Assembly (NCBI GenBank): GCA_002457295.1
Contig: NTKF01000015.1
Location: 1 to 29,440 of the forward strand
Length of the DNA: 29,440 nucleotides
Direction: 5' to 3'
DNA from: Flavobacteriales bacterium MED-G22
GTDB lineage: Bacteria; Bacteroidota; Bacteroidia; Flavobacteriales; Flavobacteriaceae
In this document: one piece after another, positions 7,904-19,000 of the stretch
How positions within the stretch are numbered: position 1 is the stretch's first letter
How the letters are laid out: every line of letters starts with the position of its first letter
The notes under the pieces: generated by a model
Databases searched by the model: none
Seen by the model: the letters and a program-made list of their open reading frames with translations, nothing else
Told to the model about the DNA's origin: nothing
Made by a program: the position numbers and the translations under genes

Positions 7904-8833
7904 TTATTCATTCGTTGGTTTTTCTTTTCGACCAAAAAGTGAGAAATGGACATAGCGTTTAGGATGTGCTTTTAAATCCTTTAAGAGAGCTTCAAGGGCT
8001 TCTGTTGAAGCATTGACATGATAATAAAGAGAATCGTTTTTGATCAATTGCCCTATGGTTCCCTCACCTTCAGCAATTGGTTGTGTTATTGCTGTTAAAT
8101 TAGTAACAAGAAATTGAATTTCTTTGGCTGTTTCTCCCCATCGGATTGCAGCAAGAGAATCTGTCATTTTTTCTAGATTTGAAGTAGTGCCTTCTACATT
8201 TTTTAGAGTAGCTTTTAAAGCGGCTTGATTATCATCAACCACTGTCACCATTCTCGATGAAATGTCATTAATACTCTCTATGGTAGTAGTCAAATTCTTT
8301 AACAAAGTTTTTAAATTGTCTTGTGTTTCATAGTTCATGACATTACTCACTCCAGCAAATAAAGAATCGGCACTAGTTAGCATGTTTTCGATTTTGCTTT
8401 GAAGTGGTGCAATTTGCTGATTGATAAGCTCGGTGAGGCCAGGTTTTATTTTAGAGGGCAATTGGTCTCCCTCTTCAGCCAAAGAACCTGTTTCTGAAGG
8501 AACAATTGAAATTGCTTTACCTCCGATTAAACCCGATTCATAGAGCAAGGCGTCACTTTCTCTTGAAATATCTATACCCCCTCTAAGAGAAAGATCTACT
8601 CTAACCCCAGAAAAATCGGGTAAGATGTCAATCTTGGTAACTTTGCCTACATCCATACCATTGATGGTAACTTTAGCTCCCACTACGAGGCCTTCCACAT
8701 CTTCATAAATCGCAAAAAGATTTTTGTCGTTATCAAATATTGAAGTTCCTTTTAAATAATTGAACCCGAAAATGAACGCAGCTGCGCCTAAAAGGACAAG
8801 AATTGCTGTTTTAATTTCTCTGGAAAGATTCAA
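7904..8833 (-). CDS. MlaD family (MCE domain) protein
   Basis: A 309-residue lipid-transport-type protein. Residues about 8-28 form a single N-terminal membrane anchor, residues about 37-112 an MCE domain (Y-E-D-V-E-G-L-V-V-G-A-K-V-T-I-N-G followed by V-G-K-V-T-K-I), and residues about 125-270 a long helical, probably coiled-coil tail. MCE proteins form hexameric rings that carry phospholipids across the periplasm with an MlaE permease and an MlaF ATPase; neither is encoded here, so this subunit must find partners elsewhere or act alone. The start is TTG at 8833: the next residues (N-L-S-R-E-I-K-T-A-I-L-V) fit the family start and no ATG is available. A perfect -7 box (TAATTTTG) lies 23 bases upstream, so the gene heads its own operon. 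Confidence 0.93.
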   Translation of the reverse strand: MNLSREIKTAILVLLGAAAFIFGFNYLKGTSIFDNDKNLFAIYEDVEGLVVGAKVTINGMDVGKVTKIDILPDFSGVRVDLSLRGGIDISRESDALLYESGLIGGKAISIVPSETGSLAEEGDQLPSKIKPGLTELINQQIAPLQSKIENMLTSADSLFAGVSNVMNYETQDNLKTLLKNLTTTIESINDISSRMVTVVDDNQAALKATLKNVEGTTSNLEKMTDSLAAIRWGETAKEIQFLVTNLTAITQPIAEGEGTIGQLIKNDSLYYHVNASTEALEALLKDLKAHPKRYVHFSLFGRKEKPTNE

Positions 8834-8856
8834 TTTTTTGCGTTTTTATTGTTTTA

Positions 8857-8864
8857 CAAAATTA
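8857..8864 (-). promoter_or_regulatory. Predicted -7 box for the mlaD-to-bshA operon
   Basis: Reads TAATTTTG on the minus strand, a perfect match to the Bacteroidetes primary-sigma -7 consensus TAnnTTTG. It sits in the 61-base gap after the amidase gene and 23 bases before the mlaD TTG. No TTG is found at the usual -33 distance (17-23 bases upstream), so strength is uncertain. Confidence 0.45.
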
Positions 8865-8894
8865 CAATTAATTTTAAGACCATAAGAGCTGTTT

Positions 8895-9998
8895 TCAAGG
8901 CAAAACAGATTTGATATCCACTTTTTTCCCATCCTTGAAGGCCACTAGAAAAGCTCCCTTAAAGCCTTTTTTTTGTGCTTTTGTTTGTAACTTTTTGGCT
9001 CCTTCAATAGTTTTAGATTGGCTATAATAATAGCGATAGATCTTACCCTCTTTTTGTCTTTGAATGGGTTTTAAGCCTTTGAAGTTATATGGTTTAGTTG
9101 CAATAGATTTTTTGCTAGCTGCTATTTGAACTGAGAAATAAATAGTTGAAATGTCTTTTTTTACATTTTTTACTAGTTCACTTTTGGGCTTATTATTCTC
9201 AATAGGGTTTTCTGAAGAAACACTACTATACAAGAAATTTCTATAATTAATCACAGCATCGGCAATAGTTGATGATATTTGCTGTTGTCCTTTAGTAGAG
9301 TTTAAATAGGCCCCCTCTTTAGGATTTGTCAAAAAACCAGCCTCTACAAGGACGCTTGGCATATAGGTATACTTTAAAACCACAAAACCAGCTTGTTTCA
9401 CAGTTCTATCTTTGCGAGATAAATTACTTATAAAACTCTGTTGAATGGTATTTGCTGCCACTATACTTTGGTCTAAATAGGTCTCCTGCATGAGCAACAA
9501 GCTAATGACTGATTCTGGATTATTCGGATCAAATCCATCATATTTTTGTTCATAATCCTCTTCCAAAAAAATAACTGAATTTTCTTTTTGTGCTATTTGA
9601 AAGTTCCGATCGTTTGCATGAAGCCCTAACACAAAAGTCCCAGCGCCGTAAACCGAAGATTGACTGAACGCATCACAATGGATTGAAATGAATAAATCTG
9701 CATCTGCTTTATTCGCAATATTGGCTCGTTCAATGAGATCTACAAAAACATCCTTTTTTCGGGTATAGATGACTTTTATACTATTTTGCTTTTCCAGCAA
9801 ACTTCCAATAGTGAGGGCAATATTTAAGGCAATTTTCTTCTCATAATAGCCATTTCCTCGATTTCCTGTATCTCTTCCTCCATGTCCAGCATCTAAGACC
9901 ACTGTAAAGGTTTTGTCTTGTGCATAGACTGAATAAAAGAGTGTGCTAACAAGTAAAAACAACAAAGTAGAAGATGAGATTAGAGATGGCAACCTCAT
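8895..9998 (-). CDS. N-acetylmuramoyl-L-alanine amidase (Amidase_3), exported
   Basis: Cleaves the amide between MurNAc and L-Ala in peptidoglycan. I choose the ATG at 9998 because it gives a clean signal peptide (M-R-L-P-S then a hydrophobic core, cut after Y-A-Q near residue 27). The longer frame begins at a TTG at 10055 that lies inside a -7 box, and ATGs at 10049 and 10043 are also possible. The catalytic domain spans about 30-220: zinc ligands His39 (D-A-G-H-G-G), Glu53 (Y-Y-E-K-K), His in I-S-I-H-C-D, and the catalytic Glu in V-E-A-G-F-L-T-N. The last about 75 residues (Y-F-S-V-Q-I-A-A-S onward) look like a divergent SPOR-type glycan-binding domain. It diverges from lptD and lies 61 bases ahead of mlaD. 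Probable role: septal or general wall cleavage, as for AmiC. Confidence 0.93.
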   Translation of the reverse strand: MRLPSLISSSTLLFLLVSTLFYSVYAQDKTFTVVLDAGHGGRDTGNRGNGYYEKKIALNIALTIGSLLEKQNSIKVIYTRKKDVFVDLIERANIANKADADLFISIHCDAFSQSSVYGAGTFVLGLHANDRNFQIAQKENSVIFLEEDYEQKYDGFDPNNPESVISLLLMQETYLDQSIVAANTIQQSFISNLSRKDRTVKQAGFVVLKYTYMPSVLVEAGFLTNPKEGAYLNSTKGQQQISSTIADAVINYRNFLYSSVSSENPIENNKPKSELVKNVKKDISTIYFSVQIAASKKSIATKPYNFKGLKPIQRQKEGKIYRYYYSQSKTIEGAKKLQTKAQKKGFKGAFLVAFKDGKKVDIKSVLP

Positions 9999-10052
9999 CA
10001 GCCTAAAACGCCTTGTTAGTGAACAATATGCGTTAAAATCCATTTTCATCCT

Positions 10053-10072
10053 CAAAATTATGATTAATTTTG
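10053..10072. promoter_or_regulatory. Perfect palindrome between amidase and lptD; overlapping divergent -7 boxes
   Basis: The 20 bases are CAAAATTA, TGAT, TAATTTTG: two perfect 8-base arms around a 4-base centre. Each arm read outward is TAATTTTG, a perfect TAnnTTTG -7 box, one pointing to lptD and one to the amidase. It lies in the only gap between the two divergent frames. No -33 TTG is present at the usual spacing on either side, so it could instead be an operator for one regulator acting on both genes. Confidence 0.5.
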
Positions 10073-12721
10073 GCTGTGGGTAAACTATTAGTCACAAATT
10101 TAGGCCTAAACAACTTGCAGTCAAAACCGTTTCATTATATATTTTTTTGTTTGCTTCTATGCGCCCTTAGCATCAAGGCTCAAAACAGTGTAGTAGACAG
10201 TTTGGTTCAAGACAGCTTGTCAACAAAAGAGAAAGAGCCTTTGCTTCTAGAAAAAGTCAACTATAAAGCAAAAGATTATGTGCGCATCAATCGAGCTGAA
10301 AACAAGCTTTATTTATACGACGAAGCAGAACTATATTATCAAGACATTGAGCTAAGGGCTGGCATAATTGTGTTAGACTACAAAACCAACGAAGTCTATG
10401 CAGGAAGAATTGTTAAAGACTCTGTTTTGGTGCAAAACCCCTATTTTATTCAGGGTGGAAACCAAGTGAATCCAGATTCAATACGTTTTAATTTTGACAC
10501 CCAAAAAGCATTGATTTGGAATTCTAAGTCAGGTCAAAATGGGATGGATATTTTTGCCCGTATCACCAAAAAAGAAAATGATTCTGTTTATTATATAAAA
10601 GATGCACGAGTGACTACAGCCGGTAAACTCCTTGGTGACGAACAAGAAGGTATTGATTATTATTTTAAAATACGGAAAGGAAAAATCATACCCGGAGGAA
10701 AAATCATCACTGGTTTTACTAATATGTTTATTGCAGATATTCCTACTCCAGTAGCACTTCCTTTTGCCTATTTCCCATCTGCAAAAGCAAAGCCCACTGG
10801 ACAATCTGGGTTTATTTTTCCTTCTGTTGGAGAGAGTAATGTTAGAGGGTATTACATTCAAAATGGAGGCTATTATCTGAGCTTTTCTGAATTTTTTGAT
10901 TTTCGTTTTACGGGTGACTACTATACCAATGGAAGCTATGGTTTTCAAAGTAGTAGTCAATATTATAAGCGCTATAAATTTAAAGGTAATGTAAACATTC
11001 GCTATGAAAATTTGATTCAAGAAGAACGAGGACTTCCAGGATACGGAAAGTCAACAGTCTTTAATGTTCGATGGTCTCATAGTAAAGATACTAAATCAAG
11101 TCCTAATTCAAATTTTTCAGCTTCTGTCAATTTTGGTAGTAGTGACTACTATCAGCGTTCTATCAATCAACTTAATGCAGCGAATTTTTTAAATAATAAT
11201 TTAAGTTCTTCTATTTCCTATCAAAAAGTATTTCCAGAATACCCAAGGGTAAATATTTCTTTAACCACAGCACTTTCTCAAAACTCTCAGTCGAAACAGG
11301 TAAATCTCACCTTGCCTACCCTGCAAGCCAATATGGAGAGGATTTTTCCTTTTGCACCAAAAAATGGGCCAAAAAAAGGAATCATTCAAAACATAAATTT
11401 TCAATATACGGCTCGTGCCGAAAATAGAATCATAACCACAGAAGAAGACCTATTTAGTTCCGAGATGTTTGAAAATTCCAACGGGGGGGTTCAACACACC
11501 ATTCCTATCAGCACGAATTTTAAAATCTTAAAATACATCAGTGTTTCAGCTAACGGGAATTATAATGAAATTTGGACACCTAAAACCATCAAATTTCAAA
11601 ATTATACTCCAGAAGCTGGCAGAGCTGTTAAAGACACATTGAGTGGTTTTGATGCTTTCAGGCAATACAACTATGGCCTTTCTGTTGGTTTTACACTTTA
11701 CGGGACAGTAAATTTTAAAGAGGATAAAAAAATTCAATCCATTCGCCACACCCTTAGACCTTCTGTCACTTACAGTACACGCCCTAGTTTTGAAAAATAT
11801 TATGATACTTATATAGTAGATGCAGAGGGCAATACGGCTGAATACACTCGTTTTCAAGGGGGTCTCTTTGGAACACCCTCAAAAGCCTACTCAAATAGTA
11901 TGGGGATTTCGATTGCCAATAATTTTGAAGCGAAGGTAGTAGATAAAGATACAGCAGCAACAGACCTCAAAAAAATTGTGTTATTAAATAACCTTAACAT
12001 ATCCACCTCCCACAATTTTGCTGCCGACTCGCTTAAATGGAGCCCCGTTCGAATGGGCACAGGGATGAGTTTTCTAGACAGTAAATTAAGTATAAACGTA
12101 GCAGGTACTTTTGATCCCTATACTTTGAATGAAAATAATGTTCGAATCAATAAATATCATATAACTAATGGGGGAGGATTATTAAGATTAACAAGTGGGA
12201 ATGTGAATTTAAACTATTCCTTTTCTAATGAAGACTTCAACGATCAAGAAAATGAAGAGGTCATAGAAGAAAATACTTCTGGTGGCGGGAGAGATGACGA
12301 CCTTTTTGGGCAACCTACAAACTTTTCAGACCAGCGAATGAGTAATCAAGAACCGGCCGAAACAAAAACATACCCAAGTTATCGAACAAAAATACCTTGG
12401 AACTTAAAACTTGCCTATTCGCTAACCTACAATAATTCTAGAGGGCAAAAAGATTTTTCGAATAATTCCTTGATGGTTTCAGGAAATTTTGAATTAACCC
12501 CCAAATGGAAAGTAGGTGCCTCATCAGGATATGATTTTAAAGGGAAAGGAGTTACCTATACACAATTTCGGTTTGATCGTGATCTAAAAAGTTGGCGGCT
12601 TAATTTTAGTTGGGTTCCATTTAGCGACAGGGCATCTTGGAATTTCTTTATTGGTATAAAATCAGATTTATTGAGTGATATTAAATATGAAAAGCAGAGG
12701 GAACCAGACCTAAATAGATAA
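10070..12721 (+). CDS. lptD: LPS assembly outer-membrane protein LptD (Bacteroidetes type)
   Basis: Outer-membrane barrel that inserts lipopolysaccharide into the outer leaflet. A signal peptide (S-K-P-F-H-Y then a hydrophobic core) is cut near I-K-A-Q. Residues about 50-220 form the OstA/LptA-like periplasmic domain (Y-K-A-K-D-Y-V-R-I-N and the repeats that follow); the rest is a beta barrel rich in alternating aromatic residues, with a Gly/Asp-rich loop near 745-755. At 883 residues it is usual for Bacteroidetes. The start is not settled: the frame opens at a TTG at 10070 that overlaps a -7 box; a GTG at 10076 and a TTG at 10115 are alternatives, and the last puts the signal peptide right at the N-terminus. 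ridA follows after 11 bases. Confidence 0.93.
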   Translation: MAVGKLLVTNLGLNNLQSKPFHYIFFCLLLCALSIKAQNSVVDSLVQDSLSTKEKEPLLLEKVNYKAKDYVRINRAENKLYLYDEAELYYQDIELRAGIIVLDYKTNEVYAGRIVKDSVLVQNPYFIQGGNQVNPDSIRFNFDTQKALIWNSKSGQNGMDIFARITKKENDSVYYIKDARVTTAGKLLGDEQEGIDYYFKIRKGKIIPGGKIITGFTNMFIADIPTPVALPFAYFPSAKAKPTGQSGFIFPSVGESNVRGYYIQNGGYYLSFSEFFDFRFTGDYYTNGSYGFQSSSQYYKRYKFKGNVNIRYENLIQEERGLPGYGKSTVFNVRWSHSKDTKSSPNSNFSASVNFGSSDYYQRSINQLNAANFLNNNLSSSISYQKVFPEYPRVNISLTTALSQNSQSKQVNLTLPTLQANMERIFPFAPKNGPKKGIIQNINFQYTARAENRIITTEEDLFSSEMFENSNGGVQHTIPISTNFKILKYISVSANGNYNEIWTPKTIKFQNYTPEAGRAVKDTLSGFDAFRQYNYGLSVGFTLYGTVNFKEDKKIQSIRHTLRPSVTYSTRPSFEKYYDTYIVDAEGNTAEYTRFQGGLFGTPSKAYSNSMGISIANNFEAKVVDKDTAATDLKKIVLLNNLNISTSHNFAADSLKWSPVRMGTGMSFLDSKLSINVAGTFDPYTLNENNVRINKYHITNGGGLLRLTSGNVNLNYSFSNEDFNDQENEEVIEENTSGGGRDDDLFGQPTNFSDQRMSNQEPAETKTYPSYRTKIPWNLKLAYSLTYNNSRGQKDFSNNSLMVSGNFELTPKWKVGASSGYDFKGKGVTYTQFRFDRDLKSWRLNFSWVPFSDRASWNFFIGIKSDLLSDIKYEKQREPDLNR

Positions 12722-12732
12722 ATACGCTAAAA

Positions 12733-13125
12733 ATGAAGAAAGAAATTATTAAAACACCACACGCCCCTGCTCCAATTGGGCCTTATAATCAAGCTATCAA
12801 AGTTGACGATACGCTTTATGTTTCAGGACAAATTGGTCTTGACCCCAAAACCATGGCTTTTGTCAATGAGAGTATTGAAAAAGAAACAGAGCAAGTGATG
12901 CAAAACCTTTCTGCTGTTTTGAAAGCAGCGCAAATGAGTTTTGAAGATGTCGTTAAGACTACAATCTTTTTAGACAATATGTCTCATTTTCAAAAAGTCA
13001 ATGCCGTTTATGGAAGCTATTTTGATGAAAATATTGCTCCTGCTCGTGAGACAGTAGCAGTCAAGACGTTGCCAAAAAATGTAAAAGTTGAAATTTCAGT
13101 AATTGCTATTGCATCAAACAATTAG
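12733..13125 (+). CDS. ridA: RidA family reactive intermediate deaminase
   Basis: Hydrolyses reactive enamine/imine intermediates (such as 2-aminoacrylate made by PLP enzymes) to ketoacids in the cytoplasm. The 130 residues match the family length. Visible marks are A-P-A-P-I-G-P-Y-N-Q-A near 11-21, Y-V-S-G-Q-I-G-L, and the key Arg105 in A-R-E-T-V-A-V. The family forms a trimer with active sites between subunits. It follows lptD by 11 bases and is probably cotranscribed. Its TAG stop overlaps the TAA of the opposite-strand nagK gene by two bases, leaving no room for a normal terminator. Confidence 0.95.
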   Translation: MKKEIIKTPHAPAPIGPYNQAIKVDDTLYVSGQIGLDPKTMAFVNESIEKETEQVMQNLSAVLKAAQMSFEDVVKTTIFLDNMSHFQKVNAVYGSYFDENIAPARETVAVKTLPKNVKVEISVIAIASNN

Positions 13126-13982
13126 ACTCTTGATGCCTTTTCTTTATGAAAATTGACTAGCTCGTCAATAGGGCGTTGAACTATGCTGCCCAATCTCAAC
13201 TTATTTTTTTGAAAAGAAAGTTCAATTTCATCTTTTAAGAAGTAGGCAATAGACCCAATAAAATGAACAGGCACTTCTCTAGCATCATCAAACTGTAAAA
13301 TTTGATGTTCTATGAAGCGTTGTAGGCCATCTGCTATAATGCTTTGAAAGACGGCATTTGACTTGTGTTGAATCAAAAACTTACTAAAAGTGGCTAAGTA
13401 GGTATTAGGGTTTTCTCGACGATAAATGTTTTCTTTGACTGTGTCTGGATCGAGATCATACTCTTTTTCGAATTTAGAGGCCAGTTCTTGAGACATGGTT
13501 TTGAAATAATAACTTCTAATCAGTTGTTTGCCAAAAAAATTACCGCTAGCCTCATCCATCAAAATGTAGCCCAAGGAAGTTACACGCTGCTCAATATTTT
13601 CTCCATCATAATATGAACAATTAGAACCTGTCCCTAAAATACAAACAATCGCAGGTTCACCTATCGACACTGTTGCATAAACAGCTGCATAGGTATCTTC
13701 TTTTATTATAAATTCGGAATTAATAAATATTTCTTTAAAAACGCGTTCAATTCTTTTTTGAGGGGATGGAACACCACAACCCGCACCATAGAAATAAAGA
13801 TGAGTTACTTCCTTCCGGTTTTGATAAAGGTCAAAGTTGTTGATTATTCGTTCAGACAAAATGGCACTGGAAAGCACTTGAGGATTCAAACCAAGTGTCT
13901 GAGTAGCAAACAAAACATCACCTGACGGATTCATTGCAATCCAATCTGTTTTGGTAGAACCACTATCGACAACTAATATCAT
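13122..13982 (-). CDS. N-acetylglucosamine kinase-like protein, BadF/BadG/BcrA/BcrD ATPase family
   Basis: An ASKHA-fold sugar kinase, probably phosphorylating GlcNAc or a related amino sugar in the cytoplasm. The phosphate-1 loop is D6-S-G-S-T-K-T-D-W at the N-terminus. A second phosphate loop L-G-T-G-S-N-C-S-Y is near 131-139, and G-Y-I-L-M-D-E-A-S-G near 152-161 is the adenosine-side helix region typical of these kinases. The 286 residues are full length. It is the third gene after pfkA and gap, 12 bases behind gap, which would link amino-sugar salvage from wall recycling to glycolysis. The substrate is inferred from family and context. Confidence 0.85.
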   Translation of the reverse strand: MILVVDSGSTKTDWIAMNPSGDVLFATQTLGLNPQVLSSAILSERIINNFDLYQNRKEVTHLYFYGAGCGVPSPQKRIERVFKEIFINSEFIIKEDTYAAVYATVSIGEPAIVCILGTGSNCSYYDGENIEQRVTSLGYILMDEASGNFFGKQLIRSYYFKTMSQELASKFEKEYDLDPDTVKENIYRRENPNTYLATFSKFLIQHKSNAVFQSIIADGLQRFIEHQILQFDDAREVPVHFIGSIAYFLKDEIELSFQKNKLRLGSIVQRPIDELVNFHKEKASRV

Positions 13983-13994
13983 TCTCTGAGAGAA

Positions 13995-16000
<2,006 letters not shown>

Positions 16001-16016
16001 TCGTTTAAATTCGCGC

Positions 16017-16024
16017 CAAATTTA
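16017..16024 (-). promoter_or_regulatory. Predicted -7 box for pfkA-gap-nagK
   Basis: Reads TAAATTTG on the minus strand, a perfect TAnnTTTG match, followed by GCGCG as at the two tRNA promoters (TTTGCGC). It lies 16 bases before the pfkA ATG, so the leader would be very short. No clear -33 TTG is seen at the usual distance. Confidence 0.45.
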
Positions 16025-16088
16025 AGGATTAAATTTACAGTGACGAAAGGTAATTATAGATTTAATTGAAATATAATAATTAAAAAAA

Positions 16089-19000
16089 TTAATTTTTATT
16101 GATGAAATCTATGCTGTTTTCTTCTTGGACTTCAACTGTAACAGAAGGTAATTTATTTTCTTCTTTTGTAGGGTCTTTTATGATTTTTTGAATTAATGTC
16201 CCAAAGGTATCAAAATCCACTTCATAGGAGAGCCCAACTCCTTGTGTGTAGCCTAATTCATCTCCTATATATCGAAATTCATTTTCTTTATTGAAAACTT
16301 TTGCCTTTAACGTGCCGTCTTCATTTAATATAAAATCTATTTGAACATTCCCTACCACAAGGGTTTGCTCTACACCCCCAACAGGAACACCAATTTTACC
16401 GTTGAGGAGTATTTTTTCACTCAATTTTGTGGAAAGTGTGAAACCGAGTCTATCGGCCGTAGCAATATCCAAAAGAGCACTTTTATCACCTTGAAGATAA
16501 TCTACTCCGATTTGAAGTTTATTATTGTCTTCGTTTAATAAACTTGAAAATATATCTGATGCTTTTTGGTATAAATTATTAGTGATCCCTTCCATTGAAA
16601 CACTCACTTCATTGATGAATATTCCTTGGGAAAGAAGAGAGAGCGCTTGCAACTGTCGTCGTTGTGGGTCAGCAAGTCTGTAGTTTATTTCGGAGGCTAC
16701 TGTTCCACTTGTATTTGGAAATTGTATTTCAAAAAGTGGATCGTCTGGTTTTAGGAGGTTGCCTTGTAGTTGAATTAACACTTCTGTGGGTATTTTTTTA
16801 TTGAAATTTGGATTGTCTAGCATCAGTGCTGGATTAGCTCCTCCGGGCACTTCATAAAGGGCTTCAATATTCATTTGAGCACTGAGGGGATCACCTTCCC
16901 ACACGATAGTTCCACCGGGTTTTACATTGAATTTTTTATCTATTACACCTAAATTTTTAAAATTATAAATACCGTCATAGGTTATAAAATCCCCCCACAT
17001 ATTAAATTTTCCAAGGGTGTTGATTTCCATAAAAAGACTTCCTGCTCCACGTCCTTTGAGAAAACTCCCTGTTTCTTGGTCAATCACAATTTCTATTTCA
17101 GCATTTGGATCAACATCTAATTCAAAGTTCATTTCTACACCACTAATCTCATCTTGTGCTAAGTTGATTTCAACACCTGAAGGTTCATTTGAACGAACAC
17201 TTTTATTAACCAATTCGATATATGAAGTGTCGGCTAATCCATAATCTTCAGACCAAGGAATCTTGATAGATGTGCCCTTTTCGGTTCTCCCTGTTACCGT
17301 TATATTTAAGTTTTTAAATGGGCCCTCTAAGAATATGTCACCATTTAAATAGCCATCACCATAAAATAATACTTCAGGTTCATCAAGTTTATTGAGCAGC
17401 ATAATTCTTGAGGATTTAGCGGCTAAAGAGGTATTCCAATCCTTAAAATTATTATGATTAATTTTTCCTTTAAGCTGTGCTCTTGTTTGTTCTTTGCTAT
17501 CAACTAATTCTAATGGGGTAAAATCAAAAGTTTGTTCATACAAATTAACTTTAGCCTCACTAATAGAGTAGTCAGTATTTAGGTAAGGTACGCCAATACC
17601 TGCCTGTCGAAGATTAAGCTGACCGTTGTGGTTTAATTTACTAAGTGGTCCCCAAACATTTACATCTCCGGTTAAATTTCCTCTTATTTTATCTACTGCC
17701 TTTTTCCCCAGAGGTGACAGAAAACCAATCTCAAAGTCATTAAAGTTAAAGTCAAGATTGAGTTTCGGATCGTTCTTTCCTAAAATAGTTCCCTTTCCTT
17801 GAAATCGAATTAGATTTTGATCAACCAGACTCATTTGGATTTGATATGAATTTAATTGGGTATTTCCATTCGCATTAAACCTAAGGTTTCCCATCGTTTG
17901 TCCATTCACATTTGAGTCTTTCCACTCTCCATCCAGTAGCAATTTATTCTCTTCTGGTGATTTGATGTATTCCATTGAAAGGCCAATAAAACCTGTGGTT
18001 TTAAAAGTATCTTTTTGTGGAATAAATGCTTCCCACGGAAGGTTTTTTATATCTAAAGAGAGTGAGAGTCTTTCTTCACCTTGCCAAGACCCTGAGGATC
18101 GCAGATAGGAAGTTCTAGAGTCCGATTCTAACGAAAAGTTATTCCACTCTAGTCGCTTATTTTCTGAATCATATAGGATTTTTTGCATTTTGCTGTTTTG
18201 GGGATTCAGCTTCCATTTTGTGTCTTTAAATGTCAGATCAGAATTTTGAATACCAAAAACTATCTTTTTATCCATATCCAGAGTATGATAAAAATTAATA
18301 GCAAAGGGGGAATTATCGAGGCTGCGGCTAAATTCTGATCTAAAATATAGGGTGTCTTTTAGTGAAGTGCTTATTATATTGAAGTCTTTAACTTTTTCGT
18401 TTTTATAAACTAATTCATCAACACTGAGATAGGTATTATAAATAGGATTTTGAGTATCCAATTGAAAATGAATATTTTCAAAATTAAAATCTTCCCAATT
18501 GAAAAAGGGAGAATCAACAATAATTTGAGATTGTTTTTTCGTACTATTAATCTTACCACTAATATTTATATTTTGTTTTGCTTGGAGTTTTGGATAAAGC
18601 GCGTTTAATATCTTTTCGTATATAGTAACATTGAATAGGAGTGATTGTTTGGATTCAATTTTAATTTCGGGCAGAAAAGTGTATACCTCAGACAAAGCAT
18701 TTTGAAATAAAGGGAGTAAAGTTTCATTCTTATAGTTCCCTTTCATTTTGAGTTGTATAATGTCTTGGTTTTTAATCTCTAAAACACGTTCCTCGTCTTC
18801 AGTTTTTTGATTCAAAGTGAATGGACTAAAATAAAGTGTGTCGACAGCTGTTTCTAATGATAGAGAAGCACCTGTTAATGAACCTGTCATATTGTTTAAA
18901 TTACTACCAGAAATATTACCCAATAAAATTCCTTCAAATAAGGCCTTTCCACCCCCTAAGTTTTTTGAAAAATAATTAAGATCAAGCGCTTCAATATTGA

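Noticed and set aside
10529..11020. 163-codon minus-strand frame inside lptD
   Set aside because: It is the opposite strand of beta-barrel coding sequence, has no recognisable motif and would be fully nested in a well-supported gene.
11546..11857. 103-codon minus-strand frame inside lptD
   Set aside because: Same reason: antisense shadow of barrel sequence with an unlikely Ile/Lys/Cys-rich composition.
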